A stretch of 32,707 bases of DNA from an uncultured beta proteobacterium. GTDB lineage: Bacteria > Pseudomonadota > Gammaproteobacteria > Burkholderiales > Burkholderiaceae_C. A model generated the notes under the pieces. The model had not been told where the DNA came from. It made no database searches and was given only the letters and a program-made list of their open reading frames with translations. Positions 24,790 to 32,707 of this stretch are shown here, piece by piece. A program made the position numbers and the translations under genes. How positions within the stretch are numbered: the stretch's first letter is position 1; every line of letters begins with the position of its first letter. The stretch is from the NCBI GenBank assembly GCA_903930255.1, contig CAIYYA010000179.1, positions 1-32,707 of the forward strand. Reading direction: 5' to 3'.

Positions 24790-26520
24790 TTAAGCCGCAG
24801 CAATAGCAGCGCCAGGCCCGGGAGTAGAAGCGTGTCTGTTGGCTTGCATGGCCGCGATAACGCCATCTCGTGGTCCACTGGCAACCACTTGACCGTCCTG
24901 CAATAGCAAAAGCCGGTCGGCTACGGCCAGAGCGCCAGGCCGGTGCGTCATTAAAAATACGGTGCAGCCTTTGGCCTTGAGTTGTGCCACCGACTTATAC
25001 AAAGCGGCCTCACCAGCCTCATCCAGGTTGGCATTAGGTTCATCAAGCACCACAAGTTTCGGATTGCCATAGAGCGCACGCGCCAAACCAATGCGTTGGC
25101 GCTGGCCACCTGACAACAAATTACCCGCCTCACCAATCGGCGTATCGTAGCCTTTGGGAAAGCGCAAAATCATCTCGTGCAGGCCGGCACTTTGTGCCGC
25201 TTCAATCACCAAAGTCGGGTTGACTTCTGAAAAACGGGCAATGTTTTCGGCAATCGTGCCTTCAAACAACTCGATGTCTTGCGGCAAATAACCTAAATTC
25301 GGGCCCAGCTCAATCCGGTTCCAACCATCCATCGGCAAACCATCGAGCAAAACCTGTCCCGAGACGTCTGGCCAAATGCCCATCAACACGCGTGCCAGAG
25401 TCGATTTACCCGAACCCGAAGGCCCCATCACGGCGGTCACACTTCCCACCGGCGCTGTCAGCTGGATATTTTTCAGAATCGGATCGGCGCGACCTGGCGC
25501 TGTGGCAAACACGTCTTGCAAACGCACCTCGCCTTTGGGTGCCACACGTTTGAGAGCTGGGTCGCGCTCGGGAAAATCGAGCAGCATTTGCTCAAGCCGG
25601 CCAAAGGCAAAACGCATGCCGATGAACTGGCGCCAACTCCCCACCAACGTATCAATCGGCGCCAGCGCGCGCGACATCAGCACATTGGCGGCGATCATGC
25701 CGCCCGGTGTCAATTGCCCGTCGATCACCAGCAACGCCCCCGCGGCCAGTGAAAGCGATTGCTGGCTGTAACGAATGAACTTGCTCATGGCGGTGATGCG
25801 GTGCGTGAGTTGCTGGGCCGCGCTGCTTTTATCCAGATGGTTTTGATGTCGCAGAGCCCAGCGGGTTTGCAGGTTTTGCAGCATGCCCATCGATTCAAGG
25901 ACCTCGGCATTGCGTAACTTGCCTTGCAAAAACTGGGTTGCGTCGGCACCGGCCTGGGTAGCGGCTTCGGCAGGCGCCAGGGTATGACGATGCCCAAACC
26001 AGGCCAGCGCTGCCTGGAAAACGGCAAAAACAAGACTCAACACACCCAGCAAGGGGTGCAGCAAAAACAGCACCGCCATATAAATGGGCGCCCAGGGTGC
26101 ATCAAAAAACGCAAAAATGCCGTTGCCTGTTAAAAACTGGCGGATTTGAATCAGATCGCCAAAAGCACGCGACGGGCTGGCGCCAGCCTGGCTCAAATGC
26201 GCTTCGAAGCTGGCATTGAACACCTGGGTGCTCAGGGCTTCGTCCAGACGCACACCCGCGCTGATCAGCACGCGCGAGCGCATCCACTCGGCAAACCCCA
26301 TGACAGCAAACAGAAACAGCGTCAACAACGACATGGCCACCAAGGTCAGCTCGCTTTGGCTGCTGAGCACGCGGTCATAGACCTGCAACATATACAGCGT
26401 GGGCGAGAGCATTAGCACATTGGCCAGCATGCTGAAGACCCCCACAATCAAAAACTCGCACCGAAAACTCCACAAAATGCGGGTCAGCGGGCTGCGTGTG
26501 AAAAAAGTGGGTATTTGCAT
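24790..26520 (-). CDS. Type I secretion ABC transporter (PrtD-like), second of a tandem pair
   Basis: The ATG at 26520 is chosen; a TTG at 26535 overlapping the preceding stop is an alternative. The product of about 576 residues has the membrane domain first (six helices over about residues 15-300; TLYMLQVYDRVLSSQSELTL is typical of the PrtD/LapB/HasD branch). The ATPase domain follows, with Walker A GPSGSGKSTLAR, LSGGQRQRIGLARALYG, Walker B LVVLDEPNANLDE and the H-loop MTHRP. No C39 peptidase domain is present, so the substrate should not have a double-glycine leader but a C-terminal signal. It overlaps or abuts the other ABC gene. Confidence 0.93.
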   Translation of the reverse strand: MQIPTFFTRSPLTRILWSFRCEFLIVGVFSMLANVLMLSPTLYMLQVYDRVLSSQSELTLVAMSLLTLFLFAVMGFAEWMRSRVLISAGVRLDEALSTQVFNASFEAHLSQAGASPSRAFGDLIQIRQFLTGNGIFAFFDAPWAPIYMAVLFLLHPLLGVLSLVFAVFQAALAWFGHRHTLAPAEAATQAGADATQFLQGKLRNAEVLESMGMLQNLQTRWALRHQNHLDKSSAAQQLTHRITAMSKFIRYSQQSLSLAAGALLVIDGQLTPGGMIAANVLMSRALAPIDTLVGSWRQFIGMRFAFGRLEQMLLDFPERDPALKRVAPKGEVRLQDVFATAPGRADPILKNIQLTAPVGSVTAVMGPSGSGKSTLARVLMGIWPDVSGQVLLDGLPMDGWNRIELGPNLGYLPQDIELFEGTIAENIARFSEVNPTLVIEAAQSAGLHEMILRFPKGYDTPIGEAGNLLSGGQRQRIGLARALYGNPKLVVLDEPNANLDEAGEAALYKSVAQLKAKGCTVFLMTHRPGALAVADRLLLLQDGQVVASGPRDGVIAAMQANRHASTPGPGAAIAAA

Positions 26521-26531
26521 CTCGCTGTCGT

Positions 26532-28262
26532 TCAATTGCGCGCGGCGCTGGCCGCTTGGGGTTGGCGCGCCTGCGCTGCAGCATCGCTCAGGGCCTTGAG
26601 CACTTCATCGCGCGGGCCAAACAACTGCGCTTGGCCATCGCGCAGCACCAGCATTTTGCTGGCCACCGCCAGCACGCTGGTGCGGTGTGTCATCACCACA
26701 AAAGTAGTGCCGCTGGCAGCGCGCTGAGCAATGGCTTGCGCCAAGGCGGCATCACCTTGTTCATCCAGACTCGAATTGGGTTCGTCGAGCACAACAAATG
26801 CCGGCTTGCCGTAAAGGGCACGCGCCAAAGCCACGCGCTGGCGCTGGCCACCCGAGAGCATGGCGCCTTCGCGCCCAACTTGGGTGTCGTAGCCTTGCGG
26901 CAAAGCTGTAATCATTTCGTGCAGACCCACTGCTTTGGCAGCAACCTGGACTTTGGCCATATCCACGTCACCAAAGCGGGCAATGTTTTCGCCAAGGCTC
27001 CCGTCAAACAGCTCAACACCCTGCGGCATATAACCAATATGCGGGCCTAACTCTGCCTTGCTCCAGGTGTAAACATCCACGCCATCCAGACGCACTTTAC
27101 CGTTCGAAGCCGGCCACAAGCCCACCAACAATCGGGCCAACGTGGTTTTACCCGAGGCTGAGGCACCCACCACGGCCAGCACTTCCCCGGCTTGCAGGTT
27201 GAAACTCAAGCCTTTCAAGATTGGCACTGACGCGCCAGGTGCGCCGGCAACCAGGCTTTCAACCTGCAGACTTCCCGCTGGGGCTGGCAAGGGCATGGCC
27301 GCTGCGCGCACCGGCACCGCAACCAGCAAGTTGTCGAGCCGGGCATAGGCTCCGCGCACGTTCACCACGGTTTGCCACTGTGTGACGATCTGCAGCAAGG
27401 GTGCCAGCACACGCCCCCCCAAAATTGAAGCGACGATCATATAGGCTGCACCGCCATTGAGCTGATTGCGCAGCAGCAGCCAGGCCCCCAAACCCAGCAA
27501 ACCTGAGCTCACGGTGTTTTGCAATAACTTGGAAAGAGCCTGGTAATACCCAGCATGGATGGAGGCGTTCGCTTGCAGTCCCAAGAACTCGCGCTGCTTA
27601 CTGATCCAGCGCTGATGAATGTCACGCAGCATGCCCATCGATTCGATCACCTGGGCATTGCGCAGGGTGCCGTCGGCATAAACCTGGGCGGCAACAGCGC
27701 TGCGGTTAGCCGCGAGCAGCGGCGGCTGGGTGCTACGCTCATTGAGCCAACCCACCCCTACCTGAAAGATGGCAGCCACCACGGCCGACCAACCCAGCAC
27801 AGGGCTGATAGCGAAGATCAGCACCAAAAAGACCAGCGAGACAGGTGCCTCCATGAAGGCCAGCAGCACCGGGTTGTAGAGAAAATCGCGCACCAGGCGA
27901 AAGTCGTTCATCGGTTGTGCCGTGCCACCGGGCAGGCGTTTCAGGTTCGCCTCAAAAATGGCGCTGAAAACCCGGCTGCTCATGCGCTTGTCAAATGCGT
28001 GTGAAGCACCCAGCAAGACCTCGGAGCGCACCCAGTCGAGCACTTCCATCAGCACATATGCGGCCAACACCAACAAGGTTTCCATCGCCAGCGTCATGTG
28101 GCTGCGGCTGTTAACCACCCGGTCATACACCTCCAGCATATAGGCCGAAGGCGCCAGCACCAGCATGCTGGCACACAGACTAAACCAGGCGGCCTGCTTG
28201 AACTGCGGACGCAGCTCGGCAATGGCTTGGCGGAGTTCGGTGGTTGGCTGTGCTGAGTTCAT
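26532..28262 (-). CDS. Type I secretion ABC transporter (PrtD-like), first of a tandem pair
   Basis: The product has 576 residues. The membrane domain starts with a helix near residues 24-42 (FSLCASMLVLAPSAYMLEVYDRVVNSRSHMTL). The ATPase domain has Walker A GASASGKTTLARLL, LSGGQRQRVALARALYG, Walker B FVVLDEPNSSLDE and the H-loop MTHR. It resembles the next gene in plan but is clearly diverged, so this is an old duplication. Both ATPase domains look fully competent. The pair may form a heterodimer for one large adhesin substrate or serve two substrates; the sequence does not decide. Confidence 0.93.
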   Translation of the reverse strand: MNSAQPTTELRQAIAELRPQFKQAAWFSLCASMLVLAPSAYMLEVYDRVVNSRSHMTLAMETLLVLAAYVLMEVLDWVRSEVLLGASHAFDKRMSSRVFSAIFEANLKRLPGGTAQPMNDFRLVRDFLYNPVLLAFMEAPVSLVFLVLIFAISPVLGWSAVVAAIFQVGVGWLNERSTQPPLLAANRSAVAAQVYADGTLRNAQVIESMGMLRDIHQRWISKQREFLGLQANASIHAGYYQALSKLLQNTVSSGLLGLGAWLLLRNQLNGGAAYMIVASILGGRVLAPLLQIVTQWQTVVNVRGAYARLDNLLVAVPVRAAAMPLPAPAGSLQVESLVAGAPGASVPILKGLSFNLQAGEVLAVVGASASGKTTLARLLVGLWPASNGKVRLDGVDVYTWSKAELGPHIGYMPQGVELFDGSLGENIARFGDVDMAKVQVAAKAVGLHEMITALPQGYDTQVGREGAMLSGGQRQRVALARALYGKPAFVVLDEPNSSLDEQGDAALAQAIAQRAASGTTFVVMTHRTSVLAVASKMLVLRDGQAQLFGPRDEVLKALSDAAAQARQPQAASAARN

Positions 28263-28657
28263 GCAAGGAGTTTAGACGCGCGATGGATCACGTCAGGAGA
28301 ATTAGAATTTTGCGAGCCGCTATTCTCGCTGATGAAACAGGAACAGAAACAGAATCAGACCCTGTCAATCACGCCCCTTGCGTAGGCGTATGCGGGCTTG
28401 GCACAGTCGCATCCAAATTTTCTTTTTGTAGGGAGTCTTTTGGTTGAGACAGATATTTTGAGGGGGTTTGCTCGGATGCAGCATCCAGCAGATACGCAAG
28501 CCTTTTCATCGCCTCGCGTATTTGCACCACTAATCGCCGTTGCACAACACCATCCAGTAAAGGTATTACCATTCGCCCTCCTAAAACAGGCAGCACAATC
28601 ACCATCCCTGTGACGTCATGAAGACGACTCATCAGTGAAGGTCAATTTTTGATCTTG
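28263..28657. other. 395-base stretch between lipoprotein gene and ABC transporter genes
   Basis: No recognised gene is visible. A stretch at about 28334-28359 is built from near-repeats of a hexamer (ACAGGA, ACAGAA, ACAGAA). An 87-residue minus-strand frame (28369-28632) is listed separately. I see no convincing hairpin terminator. Any promoter for the T1SS genes would be expected here, but none can be named. Confidence 0.5.
28369..28632 (-). CDS. Hypothetical small protein, uncertain
   Basis: The frame of 87 codons is co-directional with the T1SS genes and starts MSRLHDVTGMVIVLPVLGGR. It has two short hydrophobic stretches and a polar Ser/Thr/Pro-rich tail (SQPKDSLQKENLDATVPSPH). No ribosome binding site of note precedes it, I recognise no family, and the opposite strand also carries a frame of similar size. 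It may be chance. Confidence 0.25.
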   Translation of the reverse strand: MSRLHDVTGMVIVLPVLGGRMVIPLLDGVVQRRLVVQIREAMKRLAYLLDAASEQTPSKYLSQPKDSLQKENLDATVPSPHTPTQGA

Positions 28658-29683
28658 CTAAGGTTGCTTGTTTGTAGACTGAATATCGCCCTCAGAGCCA
28701 TTTGCTGTTGCGAAGGCAAAGTTGGCACTAGTTTTGGCCGCGTTAAGCGTCACAATTCCAGTGAATGCCTTGACCGTAGCAGCACACGTCTCATTCAGGG
28801 TCAGATCAAAGACACCGACCGACGAGTGCACCGCAAGGGCACCGGTGTAGGTGCAGCCCGCCGTGCTGCTGCCCGTGAGCGCACCCGCAGCACTCACGTC
28901 CCAGGTCACCACCACGGCGCCCGCACTTTTTGTGCCCTGCCACTTACCCGTCACATCGGCCAGCGCAGCCGCCGTTTGATAACGACTGTCGTAAGTGAAA
29001 CTCAAGGTCTGTGCAGCCTGGCCAGCAGGTGTCAATGTGCCACCCAGAGAGGCCTTGGACACCACCGTTGGTGCAAACGACACTGCAATCGGAGCCGCTG
29101 CCGAGCCCGAAATAAATTGCTTGCCACTGCCGGTATAGACCGTGTCGGTTCCTGACAGCGTAGCGGTGTAAAGCTGAACCTGACCGGCATTATTGGCCAC
29201 GATCCAGGCATTGCCGTTGGACAGTATCACGGCCGAGGCTTGACCGCCACCCACGGTTCCGTTCCAGATACCTGGTAAATCGCCAACACCCAAAATGACC
29301 GCCGTGCTCAGCGTCTGGGTCACTGTTTTGGGGTTGCCCTTGCCGTCCACGTAGCTTGCCTGCACGCTAACAACCTTGCCCACTTGGGTCGATGTCAGCG
29401 TGAAGGTGGCGCTGGTGGCCCCCGCAATGGGAACACCGCCAGCCAACCATTGGTAGCTGATGGTGCCCAACCCGTCTGCGTCAGCCAGCGTGCCAGAAGC
29501 GACGGACAGTGTCTCGCCTTGGCTGGCTGTGCCACTGATCGCGACAGCACCGGTAGGCAGCGCAGGGGTGCTGGCTGCTGGCGAGCCGCCTCCGCCACCG
29601 CCACCGCAAGCGACCAGGGAAGCAGTCAGGCAAGCAGTGCACAGCGCAGACATCATTGAAAATTTGAAAGATGTGATTTGCAT
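28658..29683 (-). CDS. Lipoprotein with N-terminal Ig-like domain, next to the adhesin
   Basis: The start is set at the Met that begins MQITSFKFSMMSALC; a TTG 78 bases upstream would add residues unlike a signal peptide. The product of 341 residues has a lipoprotein signal with lipobox LVAC at Cys26 and seven glycines after it. An Ig-like domain follows (about residues 45-125; AISGTASQGETLSVASGTLA, ISYQWLAGGVPIAGAT, FTLTSTQVGKVVSVQASYVD). It is the same domain type as one near the adhesin C-terminus (see findings). The rest is beta-rich, with repeated blocks like GVGDLPGIWNGTVGGG and LADVTGKWQGTKSAG. A role as a surface or periplasmic partner that retains or anchors the adhesin is plausible but unproven. 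Confidence 0.82.
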   Translation of the reverse strand: MQITSFKFSMMSALCTACLTASLVACGGGGGGGSPAASTPALPTGAVAISGTASQGETLSVASGTLADADGLGTISYQWLAGGVPIAGATSATFTLTSTQVGKVVSVQASYVDGKGNPKTVTQTLSTAVILGVGDLPGIWNGTVGGGQASAVILSNGNAWIVANNAGQVQLYTATLSGTDTVYTGSGKQFISGSAAAPIAVSFAPTVVSKASLGGTLTPAGQAAQTLSFTYDSRYQTAAALADVTGKWQGTKSAGAVVVTWDVSAAGALTGSSTAGCTYTGALAVHSSVGVFDLTLNETCAATVKAFTGIVTLNAAKTSANFAFATANGSEGDIQSTNKQP

Positions 29684-29717
29684 AATGTTTTCCAGAATTA
29701 ATGAAGGGAGTGCAAGC

Positions 29718-32707
29718 TCAGAAGAAAAAACCACCCAGTGGCACGTCTGCGGTATGACCAATCAAGCTCAGCTCCATGTGGGCGGCTGACCCGGCCGCAG
29801 CAATAATGTTGCCAGTTGCATTGGTGTCGTAGGTGCTACCGTCTTGGATGGTGAAATCGAGTCGGGTCTTGCCCCCTTCGGTCACCATTTGCCCGCCATA
29901 AGCGGCGCTGGCCAGATTGACCCACACATGAGCCGCGTTTTCCACCCAATACCCATTCACACCCTGTGCGCTGTCCACATACAGGCTGAAGTTTTCGCCC
30001 CCCGAAGCATTGCCGCTTGAAGTGAGGTTGAGTACGCCCAAGGGAGCCGTCATGCTGGCAGGCAATACCGATGAAGTCCCAGTGCCTGATTTTGTGATTT
30101 GAACCTGATCAGATCCGCCGTTATTGCTGTTGAGCACCACGGCAACTTCGGTTGAGTTGCTGGCACCACTTGGCGTAACAGGCAAGGTGCTGACTGTTGA
30201 ACTCTGAGCCGTTGACCCACCTGCGGCAGATGCAATGCTGGCGTTGCTGGTGCTGCTGGTTGCCACACCTGCAATGGTGTAACTCGCAACGGCCGTAATA
30301 GCCTTGCCAACGTCTGCGGCGGTCAACGTGTAATTGCTGCCAGTGGCACCGGTGATGGCTTGGCCGTCTGCCTTCCATAAATAACTGACTGTGCCCAAAA
30401 TGCTATCCACATCAGCCAGCGAACTCGTGGCCGAAAGCGTGTTGCCCTGGGTTGAGGTGCCACTGATCAGGATGGCACCCGTCGTAGCATCATCGACCCC
30501 GGCAATGGTCACGGCCACCACTTGCGTAGTACCGTCAGCAGTTGCTACCGTCACGCTGTCGGTGTAGTCCGTTGCGGCTATAAATTCGTTGTGCGCGCTA
30601 TCAGCGGTGTAAGTCCATGCACCATCTGTTGTGATGCTGAATTTGCCGTAACCGTTGGAGCCGGCCGCGTTGATCTGCGCCGCAAACAAATTGGCTGGGT
30701 TATCAACATCCGTCGATGTGAGTGTGCCTGTGACCGTCAAAGCTGCATTGGTTTGGGTCCGTCTGGCGGTACTGGTACCGCTGATGACGGCGGCATCGTT
30801 GCTGCCCGCAATGGTTACCGTCACCACTTTCGTGGTGCCATCAGCGGCTGCTACCGTGATCGAGTCGGTGTAGTTGGTGCCAGTGGCAAACTCGTTGTGA
30901 GCGCTATCAGTTGTATAGCTCCACACGCCCGCTGCGTCTATGCTGAACTTGCCAAAGCCGTTCGATCCGGCGACATTGGACTGCACTGTGAACAGGTTGG
31001 CTGTGCCATCAACATCGGTGGAGGTAAGCGTGCCACCGGTCGTCAGCACGGCATTGGTTTCGCTCAGGCTGGCCGTGCTGGTGCCGGTGATAACGGCTGC
31101 ATCGTTGCTGCCAGCAATGGTGACGGTCAGCAATTGCGTGGTGCCATCAGTGGCTGCTACCGTGATCGAGTCGGTGTAGTTGCTGCCCGCTGAAAATTGA
31201 TTTTGGGCGCTATCAGTTGTATAGCTCCACACGCCCGCTGCATCTATGCTGAACTTGCCAAAGCCATTTGATCCCAAGGCGTTGGTCTGCACCACAAAGG
31301 CGTTCGAGCTGTCGGGGTCGGTGGCGATCAGCGTGCCGCCGGCTGTCACAACGGCGTTGGTCTCCGCCACGTTGGCGCTGCTGGTGCCGGTAATCACCGT
31401 CTTGTCGTCGCTGCCATTGAGGGTGACCGAGATAGTCTGGTTGACAAACGCGCCTTTGTCGTCGGTCACTCGCGCAGTAAAGGTTTCAAGCACCGTCTGA
31501 TTCGCCGCCAGTGCCTGGGTGGCCGCCTTGTTGTTGTCCAAGGTGTAAGTCCACACGCCTGTGCTGGCATCAATGCTCATACTGCCATAGGTGGTGCTGG
31601 GGGTACCCACCAAGCTCCAGGCCTGGGTAGCGCCGTTGTCCACATCGCTGGCGCTTAGTTGGCCGCTGGCGGCTGCCGTGCCTGCCACCGAGGTGCCAAC
31701 CTCTGTCACCGTGCCAAGCAAGGCCGCAGCATCATTGGCGACGACAGGCACATCGTTGGTACCGGTAATTGTCAAAGTGACCGTCTGATCAACAAAAGCC
31801 CCTTTGTCGTCGGTAACACGGGCCGTGTAGCTTGTGCTAACTGAATCGCCCTCTCTCAGAGCCTGGGTTGCTGGCAAGTAGTTGTTCAGGGCAAAGTCCC
31901 ACTGACCCGTGGCAGCATTGATGCTGAAGGTGCCGTAAGAGATGCTTGGCGCTGTACCAACCACACTCCAGGTTTGTGTTGCACCGGCATCCACATCGGT
32001 GGCGCTGAGCTGACCTGTGATATGCGACAACCCGTCAACACCCATACCATTGAGCACCGCCTGCCCGTTGTCCAGATGACCGGCTTCGATCACCGTGCCA
32101 GTCAAAGCACTTGGGGCATTGCTGACCACAGGGGTGTCGTTGGCTGCGACCACCGTCATCTCAATGGTGCGGGTGGTGGTTGCGTTTTGGCTGTCGGTTA
32201 CCGTCACCGTGAAGCTGTCCGTGGTGTTGCTGCCGGTTTGCAGGGCATTGACCGCTGCAGCGTTGACCACGTAGCTGTACGTGCCGTTAGCGTTGACGGT
32301 CAGCGCGCCATAGCTGCCTGCGGCGCTGCCGCTCCAGGTCAAGGTATCGGCCGTGTCCACATCGGTGGCGGCCAGTGTGCCGGCCAGGTTGGCAAACGTA
32401 TCGAGTGCTGCGGTGTCGGTCACCGTGTGCGTGTAAGTGCCGGTAGCGACCGGGGTGTCGTTGGCCGCGACCACCGTCATCGCAATGGTGCGGGTGGTGG
32501 TTGCGTTTTGGCTGTCAGTCACCGTGACCGTAAAGTTATCTGTGGTGTTGCTACCCGTTTGCAGGGCATTGACCGCTGCGGCGTTGACCACGTAGCTGTA
32601 CGTGCCGTTGGCGTTGACGGTCAGCGCGCCATAAGCGCCGGTTGCGCTGCCGCTCCAAGTCAAGGTATCGGCCGTATCCACATCGGTGGCTGCCAGTGTG
32701 CCGGCCA
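29718..32707 (-). CDS. Giant VCBS-repeat adhesin, C-terminal part (5' end beyond window)
   Basis: The frame is open to the right edge and shows 995 residues ending in the stop at 29718. The visible order from the N-terminal side is two near-identical VCBS-type repeats of 107 residues (one cut), then two more diverged VCBS-type repeats (SALTGTVIEAGHLD and ALLGTVTEVGTSVAG blocks). Three shorter repeats of about 102 residues follow, then one Ig-like domain (SGTSTQGNTLSATSSLADVD), a Ser/Gly-rich linker and a C-terminal domain of about 150 residues ending LGGFFF. The hydrophobic end fits a C-terminal T1SS signal. No RTX nonapeptides are visible in this portion. It is the likely substrate of the T1SS genes downstream and probably a biofilm or surface adhesin. 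Confidence 0.88.
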   Translation of the reverse strand, partial: AGTLAATDVDTADTLTWSGSATGAYGALTVNANGTYSYVVNAAAVNALQTGSNTTDNFTVTVTDSQNATTTRTIAMTVVAANDTPVATGTYTHTVTDTAALDTFANLAGTLAATDVDTADTLTWSGSAAGSYGALTVNANGTYSYVVNAAAVNALQTGSNTTDSFTVTVTDSQNATTTRTIEMTVVAANDTPVVSNAPSALTGTVIEAGHLDNGQAVLNGMGVDGLSHITGQLSATDVDAGATQTWSVVGTAPSISYGTFSINAATGQWDFALNNYLPATQALREGDSVSTSYTARVTDDKGAFVDQTVTLTITGTNDVPVVANDAAALLGTVTEVGTSVAGTAAASGQLSASDVDNGATQAWSLVGTPSTTYGSMSIDASTGVWTYTLDNNKAATQALAANQTVLETFTARVTDDKGAFVNQTISVTLNGSDDKTVITGTSSANVAETNAVVTAGGTLIATDPDSSNAFVVQTNALGSNGFGKFSIDAAGVWSYTTDSAQNQFSAGSNYTDSITVAATDGTTQLLTVTIAGSNDAAVITGTSTASLSETNAVLTTGGTLTSTDVDGTANLFTVQSNVAGSNGFGKFSIDAAGVWSYTTDSAHNEFATGTNYTDSITVAAADGTTKVVTVTIAGSNDAAVISGTSTARRTQTNAALTVTGTLTSTDVDNPANLFAAQINAAGSNGYGKFSITTDGAWTYTADSAHNEFIAATDYTDSVTVATADGTTQVVAVTIAGVDDATTGAILISGTSTQGNTLSATSSLADVDSILGTVSYLWKADGQAITGATGSNYTLTAADVGKAITAVASYTIAGVATSSTSNASIASAAGGSTAQSSTVSTLPVTPSGASNSTEVAVVLNSNNGGSDQVQITKSGTGTSSVLPASMTAPLGVLNLTSSGNASGGENFSLYVDSAQGVNGYWVENAAHVWVNLASAAYGGQMVTEGGKTRLDFTIQDGSTYDTNATGNIIAAAGSAAHMELSLIGHTADVPLGGFFF
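30487..31410 (-). repeat. Three tandem repeats of about 303-306 bp in the adhesin
   Basis: The units start near VITGTSSANVAETN, VITGTSTASLSETN and VISGTSTARRTQTN and share SNGFGKFSIDAAGVWSYTTD and TDSITVAA-DGTT blocks. The landmark GCATCGTTGCTGCC is 306 bp apart between the second and third units. The third unit has diverged most (RRTQ in place of SLSE). Confidence 0.85.
32131..32707 (-). repeat. Tandem 321-bp VCBS repeats, near identical, running off the edge
   Basis: The GGGGTGTCGTTGG landmark at 32131 recurs at 32452, a period of 321 bp (107 residues). The second copy is cut at 32707 and differs from the first at few positions. More copies are expected to the right. Confidence 0.88.

Noticed and set aside
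30522-31193. A long plus-strand frame opposite the adhesin repeats
   Set aside because: It is the mirror of the repetitive coding strand; its repeats follow the adhesin periods, and the residue composition is unlike a real protein.

Overview
The window looks like a chromosomal segment of a betaproteobacterium, most likely family Comamonadaceae (Rhodoferax/Polaromonas-like). The basis is the type II secretion gene order and protein style, moderate-to-high GC, and several copies of a roughly 60-base intergenic repeat (AGCTGCTCACGC ... AAGCCTATTTTC type) that I remember as widespread in that family. The family assignment is inference; no rRNA or tRNA lies in the window.

Region 1 (1-8330, minus strand) is a type II secretion (T2SS) operon read right to left: gspG, H, I, J, K, L, M, N, D and the 5' part of gspE, which runs off the left edge. 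Most junctions overlap or are a few bases apart. The exception is a 170-190 bp gap between gspG and gspH, filled by a repeat element with interlocked inverted repeats. gspC, gspF and the prepilin peptidase are not in the window.

Region 2 (8403-16371, minus strand) is the most unusual part. An exported TPR protein is followed by a tightly coupled set: a long Orn/Lys/Arg-type PLP decarboxylase, an ATP-grasp ligase, a C45-type autoproteolytic Ntn hydrolase, and a urea-transporter domain fused to an M23 (LytM) peptidase domain. The first three overlap by 4 bp each and the fourth follows 13 bp later. I know of no described pathway with this set. A coherent hypothesis is that an amine made by the decarboxylase is ligated to a carboxylate by the ATP-grasp enzyme, the conjugate is cleaved or transferred by the C45 enzyme, and a small product is moved by the channel domain.

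Region 3 (16541-20115, plus strand) is an OmpR-type response regulator and histidine kinase (4 bp overlap), followed by an exported protein with two DUF1566/Lcl-type domains. A shared TGAC-N-GTTTTGT-N-AT element lies in front of the regulator, in the divergent region shared with the TPR gene, and again at the kinase stop codon in front of the DUF1566 gene. It is a candidate operator.

Region 4 (20178-21868, minus strand) holds an exported FKBP-type prolyl isomerase flanked by two dispersed repeats, a 58-residue membrane protein, and lpxC.

Region 5 (21949-32707, minus strand) is a type I secretion (T1SS) locus. A giant VCBS-repeat adhesin, cut by the right edge, is followed by a lipoprotein that shares an Ig-like domain with the adhesin C-terminus. 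After a 395-base stretch come two consecutive T1SS ABC transporters, an HlyD-type adaptor and a TolC-type outer membrane protein. The likely job of the locus is secretion and surface display of the adhesin.
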